Shown piece after piece: positions 25,068 through 33,693 of a stretch of 64,000 nt of DNA. How positions within the stretch are numbered: the stretch's first letter is position 1; every line of letters begins with the position of its first letter. The notes beneath the pieces are model-generated. The model was not told where the DNA came from. It searched no databases and was given only the letters and a program-made list of their open reading frames with translations. Made by a program: the position numbers and the translations under genes. The stretch is taken from positions 3,033,458-3,097,457 of the forward strand of contig NC_013946.1 in assembly GCF_000024425.1 (NCBI RefSeq), in the 5' to 3' direction. The stretch comes from Meiothermus ruber DSM 1279. GTDB lineage: Bacteria > Deinococcota > Deinococci > Deinococcales > Thermaceae.

Positions 25068-26598
25068 CCACTACCTCCTTTTGTTTGTAGATATGGGCCA
25101 GCAAAATGCCCTCGCCCTTGTGAACGGCCCGCAAAGCCCGGGCATCGTCCCCCGCGGCCAAAGCAGCAAGCCGCCAGGCCTGCAGGGCCTCGCGCTGGAG
25201 AATCTCGCGCCAGGCCCGCTCGAGCCGAGCCTGCTGCTTTTCGAAATCGGGGCCGAGCTGGCTTATCCAATCGGCGAAATGGCCCTCGAGCGCCGACCAG
25301 TAAGCCACCTGGTGAGGAAAGCTCCGGGCCAGCTTGCTCACGTCGTCTTTATGGGGCTTGCGATCCCCCATGGACAGCAACCCGGCGGCCAGGGCTCGAG
25401 CAGCCCCATTCAAAACCTCTCCCATCACTTCGGCTTCGTTCAGGCATTGCTCGACAAAAGCGCGCAGGTCGGTCTCGCCCAAAATGGCCTCGGGCAGGCG
25501 GTATATCTCCCCCCGCCAGAGTTCGACCTTGGCCTGATCACTGGCCTGACCCGCCACCATCACGGGGAGGCCCCGCTGCCTGAAATGGCGGCCCAGGGCG
25601 CGGTAAACGTTGCGGGCATGGTCGGCCACGGCCAGCCCCTGGGCCGAGCCGGGCTTGGGCAGCAAAGCGGCAAAGTCGCGCCACAAGGCCCGGCCCTCGC
25701 TAAAGCCGAGGGGGCGCTCTCTGGTGGGGTCTTTGGGGTCAGGGCGAAACGCCACCATCGGGTCGCGCCGAACCTGGCTCTCCTCGTAGCGAACCCCCGA
25801 GGCGTAGGCGATCCAGCGTACGATAGTCTGACCATCTTCCTCCTCAGGGTGCAGGCGCACCGCGCGCGCGAGCCAGGTGTAGCGGTGCACGATGCCCTTG
25901 GCGCTGGCCCTGGCCCGCTCGCAGTCCGCCAGGTCGGCAACCTTCAGGGGCTCCTGCTCCCAGGTGGCGAAATCGTGCTCGTGCTCCCTTTTGGGATAGG
26001 CCACTAGGTTCAGGCACAGCGTCTGGTGGAGGTTGTCGCCCAGCACCAGCGCCAGAGCCGCCGTCGCGACCGGCGCCGTGGCGGTGTGGCACAGCACGCT
26101 CTTGCCTGCAGAAAGGGCAAAGGTCTGGTTGGCCACCAACAGCCGGGCGGCCTCGGCGGGCAGGAGGGGGCGGGGCCTCGAGGTGACGGTGTGGTCGAAG
26201 AGCACCTTGTTGTTGTCGGAGTTGAGTTCGGGGGCCAGCACCGTCCAGGAGCGGCAGGAGCGCTCGAGACTGAAGTCGGGCACCTGGTAGAAGGGCCGCT
26301 CGGGGTGGAACAGGTCGAAGCGATCCCGGTACTTACTCAGATAGGTCTGAATCTTTCCGCGATCGAACCCCTCTTCGAACCACTCGGCCGCCTCGTAGGC
26401 ATCGGCGGGGCCCTCCAGCGCCCGGTGCAGCACCGCCAGCAGCAAGCGGTGCAAGGCCGCCGTCACCAGCGGGCTGGGGTCTTCGATGCGCTCGAACTTG
26501 TGAGCCTCGAGCAGGGCCTGCTCGAGGCTCACAAGCAAAAGCTCGTTTCCCGTTCGCACGGGAATCCAGGGCTGGGTTATTAGATTAAACGTGGGCAA
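25048..26598 (-). CDS. cse1: Cascade large subunit Cse1 (CasA/Cas8e)
   Basis: 516 residues. Cse1 recognises the PAM and recruits Cas3. The family start FNLITQPWIPV is visible, followed by SLEQALLEAHKFERIEDPSPLVTAALHRLLLAVLHR in two parts, ATAPVATAALALVLG, and the C-terminal four-helix bundle. The open frame begins at 26661, but AAAGGAGGTG followed by a TTG at 26598 gives the conserved N terminus; the upstream 21 residues lie in the preceding small gene. TTG is an unusual start and is shared with that small gene. Confidence 0.95.
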   Translation of the reverse strand: MPTFNLITQPWIPVRTGNELLLVSLEQALLEAHKFERIEDPSPLVTAALHRLLLAVLHRALEGPADAYEAAEWFEEGFDRGKIQTYLSKYRDRFDLFHPERPFYQVPDFSLERSCRSWTVLAPELNSDNNKVLFDHTVTSRPRPLLPAEAARLLVANQTFALSAGKSVLCHTATAPVATAALALVLGDNLHQTLCLNLVAYPKREHEHDFATWEQEPLKVADLADCERARASAKGIVHRYTWLARAVRLHPEEEDGQTIVRWIAYASGVRYEESQVRRDPMVAFRPDPKDPTRERPLGFSEGRALWRDFAALLPKPGSAQGLAVADHARNVYRALGRHFRQRGLPVMVAGQASDQAKVELWRGEIYRLPEAILGETDLRAFVEQCLNEAEVMGEVLNGAARALAAGLLSMGDRKPHKDDVSKLARSFPHQVAYWSALEGHFADWISQLGPDFEKQQARLERAWREILQREALQAWRLAALAAGDDARALRAVHKGEGILLAHIYKQKEVVGAKGSQ

Positions 26599-26611
26599 AA
26601 CACACCTCCTT

Positions 26612-26812
26612 TTAGCTTCGGAACTTGGCAGCATGAACACAGATGTCACAATCCCATTCATCGAGCGAGCCGTACTGTTCGAACAACCTGTATTCTCCCA
26701 GTCTTAATTCGAGTTCAGCTCTGAGTTTTGCTATGTTGGGAACATTTGCAGCGCGCGCTGCATCCATCACTAGCTCAACCAGTTCATCGTCTGCTAAAAT
26801 GCCATAGAGCAA
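26612..26812 (-). CDS. Small acidic protein, first gene of the Cascade transcript
   Basis: 66 residues (MLYGILADDELVELVMDA...), acidic, mostly helical, ending in EWDCDICVHAAKFRS with two cysteines. I recognise no family. AAAGGAGGTG lies six bases before the TTG start at 26812, and the stop codon directly abuts the AAAGGAGG of cse1, so it is the first gene behind the Cascade promoter. The same ribosome-binding and TTG design as cse1 suggests coordinated, limited translation. It could be a Cas accessory protein or a regulator of Cascade. Confidence 0.65.
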   Translation of the reverse strand: MLYGILADDELVELVMDAARAANVPNIAKLRAELELRLGEYRLFEQYGSLDEWDCDICVHAAKFRS

Positions 26813-26884
26813 GGGAAACACCTCCTTTCTCACCGATGAGCCCTTCTCAACTTGGCGGCGGGCAGGGCTTGTCGGTTTGTTGGT

Positions 26885-26913
26885 AGTGTAATAAAGTTTT
26901 TTGGATGTGTCAA
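26885..26913 (-). promoter_or_regulatory. Promoter of the Cascade-cas1-cas2 operon
   Basis: TTGACA (26908-26913) and TACACT (26885-26890) are separated by exactly 17 bp, a near-consensus housekeeping promoter. The predicted start is near 26878, leaving a 5' leader of about 65 bases before the small ORF. The surrounding 26881-26950 stretch is clearly AT-richer than the genes. Confidence 0.75.
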
Positions 26914-26918
26914 TCCTT

Positions 26919-26941
26919 TGAATCCTAAAAACGACTAACTT
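26919..26941 (-). promoter_or_regulatory. Protospacer-like target of the mini-CRISPR pseudo-spacer, with AAG PAM
   Basis: On the minus strand, AAG (26941-26939) is followed by TTAGTCGTTTTTAGGAT. Compared with the pseudo-spacer TTAGTAGCTTTCAGGAT this gives 14 of 17 matches; mismatches are at positions 6, 8 and 12. AAG is the canonical type I-E PAM. The site ends six bases upstream of the -35 hexamer. Confidence 0.65.
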
Positions 26942-26949
26942 TGACTTTT

Positions 26950-27027
26950 GTTTACATCCCCACTTGTGTGGGGAACTTTTTATCCTGAAAGCTACTAACG
27001 GTTCATCCACGCTTAGGCGAGGAACTC
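26950..27027 (-). CRISPR. Degenerate two-repeat mini-CRISPR between cas3 and the Cascade genes
   Basis: Pseudo-repeat 1 (27027-26999) ends in GGATGAACCG, identical to the array repeat including the eight-base crRNA handle, but its stem has one mispair. Pseudo-repeat 2 (26978-26950) keeps a perfect hairpin CCCCAC-ACAA-GTGGGG, where the fifth base pair has changed on both sides relative to the array repeat (compensatory). Between them is a 20-base pseudo-spacer (26998-26979) instead of 32. Orientation is that of the cas operon and array. Confidence 0.75.
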
Positions 27028-27032
27028 TGACT

Positions 27033-27038
27033 ATCATA
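27033..27038 (-). promoter_or_regulatory. Possible -10 element of the mini-CRISPR RNA
   Basis: TATGAT overlaps the cas3 stop codon and would start a transcript at about 27026, the first base of pseudo-repeat 1. The -35 (TTGGGG at 18-bp distance) is weak; read-through from cas3 is an alternative source of the RNA. Confidence 0.45.
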
Positions 27039-29733
27039 GCGCACTCCCGTAAACCACCCCAAGCTCGGGGTGAAGCTCGAGCACAAGTTCCCCCAGCACC
27101 GCGCACCCTCCCTCGAGCACCACCGGATGGGCATGGGCCAATAGGGGAGTTTCACTCCAGGGCTTGGTGGGCAGGTCGTGGGCTTTCCGATGGGCCTCCA
27201 GGGCCTCGAGGTTGTTTTGCACCAGCTCGTACCGGCTGAGCTTGACCGAGCGGGCAAAGATGCGCCTGGCCTGGGCCAGCTCGAGCTGGCTGGCCAGGCT
27301 CACCCCCTCCTTCCCGCCCGCATCGAGGCAGAGCTGCCCGCCCACCCTATGCAGCAGCACCACCGTGGCGCTGGGGGGGCCTTTGCGGGTTTTGAGCAGG
27401 CTGGGGTCGTCGTCGGGGTTGGGCTCGTCGTCGGGCAGCCTGGTGAAGTCCCGGGGCTCGAGCCAGCCGGTTTCATCGGGGTCGCCAAAAGGCGCGTAGA
27501 AGGCCTCGTCCTGATCTCGGGCGTCCCTTTTTTCCATGCGGGCCTGGGCTTCCTCAAGGGCCCTCTTCCACGCTTCCGAAGGCCCCTGGGGCATGTCGCT
27601 GTAAACCTCCTGCACCAGGCGGTCGATATCGCCCGGAAGCCCGATCCGGGTGCGGTTGCGCAGGGCCAGCCAGCTCCGCAGCAGAACGTAGCGCTCGTAG
27701 ATGCGTTCGGCCGTACCGAAGTCGGGCACCCCTTCGCACTCCAAACCCGCCACCCACAACACCGGTTCGGTGTGGGAATGCCGCTCCTCCGCGCTGCGGG
27801 CGTGGCGGTGCAGCCGCCCTGCGCGCTGCAAAACCAGATCCACCGGGGCCAGGTCGGTGAACATCACATCGAAGTCGAGGTCGAGCGATTGTTCAACCAC
27901 CTGGGTGGCAACCAGGATGGCCCTTTTAGGGCGCTGCCCCTGCTTACCAAACTTAGCTAGAACAAGCTGCTCGCGATTTAAGCGCTCCTCGAGCGGATAG
28001 CGGGCATGAAACAGGTATACCTCCACCCCATCCGAATTGCCCGCCAAAGCCCGGTACAGCTCCTGCGCCCGCTGCACAGTGTTGACAATGCAGGCCACAC
28101 AGCCGCCCCGGCGGGCCTGCTCGAGCGCCTGCTCGGCGATGGCCTCGAGGTCGAGCGGCAAGGCCCGTAGCTGCAGGGTGAGCTGTTTGCACGCCTCAAA
28201 GGTCTCCACCACGGGCATGGGGTTGTCCTTTACGACACGGGTAATGCGGGGGTATGGCTTGTCCTCGGTTATCTTCTCGGCCCCAAACGCCCTGAGCAGA
28301 TTTTCCCGCTTGGCCCTGGGCAGGGTCGCGCTCATCAGCACGACCGATGAATCCAGCGCCCTAAGCCAGCGCACCAGCATCTCGATGAGGCCGCTGGTGT
28401 AGGTGTCGTAGGCGTGCACCTCGTCCAGCACCACCACCCGGTTGCCCAGACCCCACAGCCGCACGAACTGGTGCTTGGTGGGCAGGATGCCCAGGAGGGC
28501 CTGATCCACCGTGCCCACGGCGTACTCGGAGAGCAAACCGCGCTTGCGGTGGGAGAACCAGACCTGGGCCTCCACCCCTTCCTCGCGCTCTTCGGGGCTG
28601 TTGGGGCGCACGCGTATCTCCTGGTAGGCCTCCACCAACTCGCTGGCCCCGTGCAAGAGTTGCAGGTCGAGCTTGCGGGACTGCCCCCAGCGATCCAGAA
28701 AGGCCTTGGCCCGCTCGAACATGAGGTTGCCGGTGGCCTGGGTGGGCAGGGCCACGTACATCCCCCGGTGGCCGTTGGCGGCTTGCAGGCGCAGGTGGGC
28801 GTAGAAGGCCGCCTCGGTCTTGCCTTCGCCCATGGGGGCCTCCACCAGCAATAAGGCGGGGCAATCCACGCCCTCCAGGAGGCGCTCGATGGCAGCTTGC
28901 AGTGGGCGGGCCCTGAACGGCGCTTCGGGGCTACCCAGATAGGCAAAGACCTCTTCCAGGCTTTGCGGCTCGGGCATCAGGGTTTTGCGCTGGAACCAGC
29001 CGATGCCATCGAGCTTTTGCGCGGCCCGCGCCTTGGCCTCCCGGTAATACCCGGCCAGGTCGTCGCCGAGGGGGTGAAAGTCGAGGCTCGAGCCAATCCA
29101 GTCGGCGAAGCTGGTAAGGCCCGCCAGGCGCTCGAAAGCCGCACCCCCGTAGAGCTTAACTTTGGGAGCCTCCCCCACCCCCAGCACCTCGAGCACCGCT
29201 TCGAATAGCTCGCGGCGCACCTCGTCCCAGTTCGCGTTGCCTTTCTCGCGGGTTGTTGCTTTGTCCAGATCGCCCCTTGTTGCCCGGAAGCCGTGGTGCT
29301 CCCCCACCGCCGCTGCGACATTCTGGGCGGCCCGGTATTTCCAACCCCTGGCCTCGAGCAGTTCGGGCAGCACCACCTCGCTGATGATGCTGTGGGAAAG
29401 GTCGTGGGGCGGCGGCGTTGGGTCGCTTGACCAGGTGAGCCCTGTGGCCCAGAGCCGTTCCTTGCCCTCGGGCCATTTCTGCTGGAAGGCCGGGCTGGCC
29501 TTGCCGATATCGTGCAAGCCCGCCAGAGCGCAAACCCAGGCCTTGGCTTGCTGGGGCTCCAGGCTTAGATCGTGGGCGTAAAGCTCGAGGGTCTTGGGGG
29601 GCTCGCGCTCGAGGATCGCCTCGGCGCAGGCCGCCACGTCGAGCAAGTGTGCAATGAGCGGATGCCAGGCGCCCTGCTCCCGGCCCCGGTCGCTTTTGGC
29701 CCACAGCGCCCTGGCGGTCTCCGAAAGGCTCAT
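27034..29733 (-). CDS. cas3: CRISPR-associated helicase/nuclease Cas3
   Basis: 899 residues. Cas3 is recruited by Cascade and degrades target DNA. The N-terminal HD nuclease has WHPLIAH (H24, H29) and LHDIGK (H74-D75); the SF2 helicase has Walker [17 protein letters not shown] as the DExH box, LMSATLPR as motif III, and [14 protein letters not shown] and QRAGRLHRH as motifs V and VI. The ATG at 29733 overlaps the WYL-regulator stop (ATGA) and follows GGAAGGTGGG; the open frame further upstream to 29919 is a shadow. It is separated from cse1 by the promoter and mini-CRISPR region. Confidence 0.96.
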   Translation of the reverse strand: MSLSETARALWAKSDRGREQGAWHPLIAHLLDVAACAEAILEREPPKTLELYAHDLSLEPQQAKAWVCALAGLHDIGKASPAFQQKWPEGKERLWATGLTWSSDPTPPPHDLSHSIISEVVLPELLEARGWKYRAAQNVAAAVGEHHGFRATRGDLDKATTREKGNANWDEVRRELFEAVLEVLGVGEAPKVKLYGGAAFERLAGLTSFADWIGSSLDFHPLGDDLAGYYREAKARAAQKLDGIGWFQRKTLMPEPQSLEEVFAYLGSPEAPFRARPLQAAIERLLEGVDCPALLLVEAPMGEGKTEAAFYAHLRLQAANGHRGMYVALPTQATGNLMFERAKAFLDRWGQSRKLDLQLLHGASELVEAYQEIRVRPNSPEEREEGVEAQVWFSHRKRGLLSEYAVGTVDQALLGILPTKHQFVRLWGLGNRVVVLDEVHAYDTYTSGLIEMLVRWLRALDSSVVLMSATLPRAKRENLLRAFGAEKITEDKPYPRITRVVKDNPMPVVETFEACKQLTLQLRALPLDLEAIAEQALEQARRGGCVACIVNTVQRAQELYRALAGNSDGVEVYLFHARYPLEERLNREQLVLAKFGKQGQRPKRAILVATQVVEQSLDLDFDVMFTDLAPVDLVLQRAGRLHRHARSAEERHSHTEPVLWVAGLECEGVPDFGTAERIYERYVLLRSWLALRNRTRIGLPGDIDRLVQEVYSDMPQGPSEAWKRALEEAQARMEKRDARDQDEAFYAPFGDPDETGWLEPRDFTRLPDDEPNPDDDPSLLKTRKGPPSATVVLLHRVGGQLCLDAGGKEGVSLASQLELAQARRIFARSVKLSRYELVQNNLEALEAHRKAHDLPTKPWSETPLLAHAHPVVLEGGCAVLGELVLELHPELGVVYGSAL

Positions 29734-30761
29734 GAACCCACCTTCCCCTTCATCCCTTCGAACCCCCTGGCGTACTCTTCCAGCACCTGCCGCGCCTCCG
29801 AAAGCCACCGCTGCCGCAGGCGGGCCGGTTCCAACACCTCCACCCGAGGCCCCCAGCTCTGCACCCAGGACAGAAGCTCCAGGGGGAAGTTGTCGTTGTT
29901 GGTGCCCACGGTAATGCAAACCTCGAGGCCCCCGTCGGGGAGCCTCGAGGCAATACGCAGGTTGGGGTAGCCGCCCTCCAGGATGCGGTAGGCGGCCTCA
30001 GGGCGGAAGCGAAGCCGAACCTCCACCGGCACGCCGCCGCTGCTGCCCACCACCCCCCAGGCATTGGAGAGGTAGTGGCGGGGGTCGAAGTCCGGCGGGA
30101 TGGTGTAGGCCCCCGGCTCGCCCACCGCCCGCACCCGGCGCATCCGGCTCAGCTTGTAGGTGCGCAGGGCTTGGTGGTAGCCGCGCTCGAGCCCGATCAC
30201 ATACATCCCCAGGTTGGTGCGGGCCACCTCGAGGAAGTAGACCTCGAGCAGATTTTTGCGCGGCCGGCCCGAGCCACCGGGCTTGAGGTAGTCGAACTCG
30301 ATACGCTGGCGCTTGAACCAGGCCTCGGCCACCACGGCCATGGCCTGCCCTTCATCGCGGCGCTGCAGGGTGCGGCGCTCGAGGTCCTCGGTGCTCTTGA
30401 GCGCCAGCTCCTGGGCCGGGGAGGGCAGCCGCCGGGCCAGCTTTTTGAGGGCCGATAGGTAGGTGGGTTCGTAGCCGGGGGTGTGGTGGTAGAGCATCCG
30501 CAGGGCGCTGTGCGTGACCAGGGCCTCCACCGGGCTCAGCTCGTGGCTTTGCAGCAGCTGATACTGTGGAGAACGCCCCACCCTGCCCACCTCCACCGCC
30601 TGCAAGTCCTCGAGCAGGTAGCGCAGGGCCGTGCGCTTATGCACCCCCAGCACCTGGGCCAGCTCATAGGCCGTGTAGGGCCTGGCCGCCAGCAGGTCGC
30701 GGGCCTCCACTAAGCGCAGCGCCTTTCTGTAATCCGCACTTTCTCGGCGTATTTGGCCCAT
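29730..30761 (-). CDS. WYL-domain transcriptional regulator coupled to cas3
   Basis: 343 residues. An N-terminal HTH of the DeoR/YafY type (LLAARPYTAYELAQVLGVHKRTALRYL, residues 24-50) is followed by a WYL sensor domain (residues 155-240; FDYLKPGGSGRPRKNLLEVYFLE, RTNLGMYVIGLERG) and a WCX-like C terminus (VEVRLRFRPEAAYRI). WYL proteins bind single-stranded nucleic acid or small ligands and regulate DNA-damage and phage-defence genes, including CRISPR loci. The ATGA overlap with cas3 makes it the first gene of the cas3 transcript. Target sites are not evident. Confidence 0.88.
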   Translation of the reverse strand: MGQIRRESADYRKALRLVEARDLLAARPYTAYELAQVLGVHKRTALRYLLEDLQAVEVGRVGRSPQYQLLQSHELSPVEALVTHSALRMLYHHTPGYEPTYLSALKKLARRLPSPAQELALKSTEDLERRTLQRRDEGQAMAVVAEAWFKRQRIEFDYLKPGGSGRPRKNLLEVYFLEVARTNLGMYVIGLERGYHQALRTYKLSRMRRVRAVGEPGAYTIPPDFDPRHYLSNAWGVVGSSGGVPVEVRLRFRPEAAYRILEGGYPNLRIASRLPDGGLEVCITVGTNNDNFPLELLSWVQSWGPRVEVLEPARLRQRWLSEARQVLEEYARGFEGMKGKVGS

Positions 30762-31185
30762 AAGACTTTACCTACCCGCAAGTTTAGGTGCTGGCGTCCA
30801 GGTCTCGTCCAGGTTTTCAGAATAGCTTCTATTTCGCTCATAAACTTTGATAAAAGTACACCGAACATTACTCGATATGGGAAGCACCACCACAGGGTGA
30901 GGGTTACCAGAACTACCCGCCCCCACAACATTTGGGCCCACCGTCCACAACCCAATGGCCCGGCCTATTCCCCGGGCCGCCTGCCTGCAGGGTCAAGGTC
31001 AGGAGCACCAGCAGCACCATCCCTTTTTTCAATCAGCCGGATACCTTTTTGTGAATGCGCTGTTTGTTTTCCACGCCCGCCAGTGTGGGCCTCGAGCGTG
31101 ACAGAGCCTGTCTCGCATCTTCGACAGCCAAACCAGTCCCCCACCGCTCAGGCCTGAGCCTGGGTGGGCTTCCTTTATGGCGCTA
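30762..31185. other. 424-bp intergenic region upstream of the WYL regulator
   Basis: No convincing gene. Short frames on both strands lack ribosome binding sites and conserved features. The part nearest the regulator (30800-30890) is AT-rich and presumably holds its promoter, but no clear -35/-10 pair stands out. A hairpin lies at 31140-31168 behind the NlpC/P60 gene. Confidence 0.5.
31140..31168 (-). terminator. Hairpin downstream of the NlpC/P60 gene
   Basis: Nested inverted repeats: CCCACC/GGTGGG on the outside and the palindrome GCTCAGGCCTGAGC inside (31146-31159). There is no T-run, so it is a possible rather than a classical intrinsic terminator. Confidence 0.45.
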
Positions 31186-32055
31186 TCAGGGGTGCACGGC
31201 CTGCAAGGCCTCCACCCGCTTGGCCCCGCGATAGACCCGCTTGTAGAAAGGGCTGTCCAGGCTTTCGATCACCACCCGGCTGCCGTAGCTGTTGGCGTGG
31301 GCGAACACCCCCCGGCCCAGGTAGATGCCCACGTGGTCAATCTGGCGGCCTCCAAAGCTAAAAAACACCAGATCGCCCTGGCGCATCGCGCCCTGCACGG
31401 TGCCGAAAGCCTCCCACTGTTCGCGGCTGGTGCGGGGCAGTTTGATGCCCACCTCGGCAAAGACCTGCTGTACAAACGCCGAGCAGTCCACCGCGCGGTC
31501 GGAGCTGGCCCCAAACACATAGGGCAGCCCCAGGTATTTGAGCACCACCAGAATCAGGGGGTGGGTGGGGTCGTAGTCGGTGTCGGCGGGCGGGCTGGGC
31601 TGGGGCTGCGGAGCGGGTTCGGGCGCAGGCGGGGTGGGGTTGGGCAGCGGGGTGGGGTTCGCCAGGCTGGCCGAAGCGCCCGGGGGCGGTTGGGGTGTAG
31701 GGGCCGCCGCGCCCACCTGGGGAATCCGCAGCACCTGGCCGGGCGAGAGGCTGGTGCCCTCGAGGCCGTTTTCCTGCTGGATGGCCTGCACCGTGGAGCC
31801 GTAGCGCCGGGCGATGGAAAAAAGCGTGTCCCCCCGCTGAACGGTGTGCTGTACGGTGCGGGGTGGCAATTGCAGCACCTGTCCTACGCTCAGGGTGGCC
31901 TCGCTCAGGCCATTGAGCCGCATCAGGATTTCCACGGTGGTCTCGTGGCGTTTGGCAATGGAATACAGGGTGTCGCCGCGCTGCACCGTGTAGGTGGGCC
32001 CGCTCTGGGCCAGCACCAGCGCAACCAGCCAGGGCAACACAGCAATTGTGCGCAT
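31186..32055 (-). CDS. Secreted LysM-NlpC/P60 peptidoglycan peptidase
   Basis: 289 residues. Signal peptide (residues 1-17), two LysM peptidoglycan-binding domains (YTVQRGDTLYSIAKRHETT and HTVQRGDTLFSIARRYGST), a Pro-rich linker (residues 118-160) and a C-terminal NlpC/P60 endopeptidase. The catalytic cysteine is in VDCSAFVQQVF and the histidine in IDHVGIYLGRG. It cuts peptide cross-links in the cell wall. TATACT (32065-32070) stands nine bases upstream of the ATG. Confidence 0.93.
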   Translation of the reverse strand: MRTIAVLPWLVALVLAQSGPTYTVQRGDTLYSIAKRHETTVEILMRLNGLSEATLSVGQVLQLPPRTVQHTVQRGDTLFSIARRYGSTVQAIQQENGLEGTSLSPGQVLRIPQVGAAAPTPQPPPGASASLANPTPLPNPTPPAPEPAPQPQPSPPADTDYDPTHPLILVVLKYLGLPYVFGASSDRAVDCSAFVQQVFAEVGIKLPRTSREQWEAFGTVQGAMRQGDLVFFSFGGRQIDHVGIYLGRGVFAHANSYGSRVVIESLDSPFYKRVYRGAKRVEALQAVHP

Positions 32056-32281
32056 AACAAGCCAAGTATACGCTCAACCTATCCAGCTTTGCGTTTATGG
32101 GCAGTTAATACAGGCTGGACTTTTAGGCTGCGGGCCCCGGCGGAAAATCACAAACATGAAATGGGTGATAGCGTTCCCAATTTCGTTTAAAGCCCAGCCA
32201 CAGGAGCCCCTCACCCTGGCTGCGTAGCGTAGGAATCGAAGCCGAGCCAATCAGGCTTCAACAACCAAAGAGGAGGTTTAT

Positions 32282-33508
32282 ATGCGAAAAAGCCGTGTAA
32301 CCTTAGTGGGGTTGATACTGGCTATATTTTTCGGCGCATTGGCCCAGGCCCAGACCCAGTTCCGGGATGTTCCGGCCGGGCACTGGGCCCGCCAGGCGGT
32401 GGAGTTTGCCGTGCAGTGTGGCCTCATCGAGGGTTTCCCCGACGGCACCTTCCGCGGCAACCAGAACCTGACCCGCTACCAGGCCGCCCTGATTTTCTTC
32501 CGTCTCTACCAGACCAACCGCCTCGAGAACGCCCGTCCCGAGTGCCGTCTGGCGGTGGAGCGGGGGGCGCAGGAGGTCGCCCCCGAGCTTCAACAGCTAC
32601 AGCAGCGCTTTGAGGCCCTCGAGCGCACCACCCAGGATCAGGCCGCCCGGCTGGCCGCGCTCGAGGCCGAGGTTCGGCGAGCCATCGAGACCAGCGAAAA
32701 AGCAGCGGCCCTCGAGCAGCGCCTAACGGCCCTCGAGCAGCAGGTTCAGCAGTTGGCCCAGAACCCAGCCCAACCGGCGGGCCCCACCCCTGCCGATCTC
32801 CAGGCCCGCATCGCAGCCCTGGAGGAGCAGGTTCAGCGGCTGGCCCAGGCCCCTGCTGCCCCCAGCGCCCCACAGGACGTAGCCGCCCTCGAGCGCCGTA
32901 TCGCCGCGCTGGAGGAGCAGATTCGCAACCGTCCCGATGCCGCCCGCGTGGCTGCCCTGGAAGAGCAGGTGCGCGGCCTGAGCAACCAGGTCACCACCCT
33001 GCAAAACCAGGTCAACGAACTGCGTCAGCAAGCCCAGCAACCCGCCCCTCCCCCCCCACCCCAGCCTGAGGTGCGGCTCCCCGAACCCCCCGCGCCCCCG
33101 ACCCGCAACTTCTACTTTGGCGCAGGGGCGGCCCTGGGCATCATTCCCCAGCCCAGCGGGGGCGTCTTTGACAGCAGCAATATCAACCTTACCGGGATGG
33201 TAGGGGTGCGCGATGCATTCCTGGGCCTTGGCTTGCGGGCCGGCCTGGACTACAACCTCAGCACCCAGGCCCTGGGGATCGAGGCCTACCTGATGCGCCA
33301 CTTTGGCAGCGGGACTGTCAGCCCCTACCTGGGGGTGGGTGCCCGCTTCCTGCCCGCCCTGGCCAACCCCATCTACGGCTCCGCCGCCGTGGGGCTCGAC
33401 CTCAACCTGTTTGGCCCCCTCGGCCTCTTCGTGGAAGGCAACCCCCGCTTCGAGAGCGGCGGCAACTTCGGCCTGGGGGCGCGGGCCGGCCTCAAGCTGA
33501 ACTTCTAA
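32282..33508 (+). CDS. SLH-domain, coiled-coil outer-membrane protein (SlpA-like)
   Basis: 408 residues. Signal peptide (1-24), one SLH domain (FRDVPAGHWARQAVEFAVQCGLIEGF split at residues 27-85) that binds secondary cell-wall polymer, a long heptad coiled coil (residues 90-245, repeated ALEEQVQ/ALEQRL), a Pro-rich hinge and a C-terminal beta-barrel ending in F (AGLKLNF). This layout is that of the SlpA/Omp-M1 proteins that tether the outer membrane in Deinococcus-Thermus; this one is much shorter than the main SlpA. GAGGAGG seven bases before the ATG. Confidence 0.88.
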   Translation: MRKSRVTLVGLILAIFFGALAQAQTQFRDVPAGHWARQAVEFAVQCGLIEGFPDGTFRGNQNLTRYQAALIFFRLYQTNRLENARPECRLAVERGAQEVAPELQQLQQRFEALERTTQDQAARLAALEAEVRRAIETSEKAAALEQRLTALEQQVQQLAQNPAQPAGPTPADLQARIAALEEQVQRLAQAPAAPSAPQDVAALERRIAALEEQIRNRPDAARVAALEEQVRGLSNQVTTLQNQVNELRQQAQQPAPPPPPQPEVRLPEPPAPPTRNFYFGAGAALGIIPQPSGGVFDSSNINLTGMVGVRDAFLGLGLRAGLDYNLSTQALGIEAYLMRHFGSGTVSPYLGVGARFLPALANPIYGSAAVGLDLNLFGPLGLFVEGNPRFESGGNFGLGARAGLKLNF

Positions 33509-33515
33509 TACCGGG

Positions 33516-33566
33516 TTCAAAAAGATAGTCATCGAACAAAAAGCTTTGAGCGGCTATCTTTTTGAA
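33516..33566. terminator. Long-stem hairpin behind the SlpA-like gene
   Basis: TTCAAAAAGATAG (33516-33528) and CTATCTTTTTGAA (33554-33566) form a perfect 13-bp stem with a 25-base loop, six bases after the stop codon. It is likely the transcription end or an mRNA-stabilising 3' structure. Confidence 0.6.
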
Positions 33567-33628
33567 TCCTAGAGCACTCCCGTTCCAAGGGGCGGTATCG
33601 CCCTCCGCTGCGCGGATAACTTCGGTCG

Positions 33629-33662
33629 GGTTAGTTCGCCACCGTTCGGTGGCGAACTAACC
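33629..33662. repeat. Perfect inverted repeat
   Basis: GGTTAGTTCGCCACC (33629-33643) pairs perfectly with GGTGGCGAACTAACC (33648-33662) across a four-base loop. No T-run follows and it stands between two terminator-like hairpins, so it may be a mobile palindromic element or a regulatory structure. Confidence 0.7.
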
Positions 33663-33693
33663 GAATCTGGTGTAACGCTTGCCTGTACAGCAA

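Noticed and set aside
26950-27027. Simple leftover of an old functional array
   Set aside because: Less likely because the handle and hairpin are selectively kept, the spacer is shortened by exactly 12, and it matches the adjacent promoter with a PAM; still an alternative.
30710-30955. 81-codon minus-strand ORF overlapping the WYL regulator start
   Set aside because: No ribosome binding site or recognisable sequence; probably the regulator promoter region.
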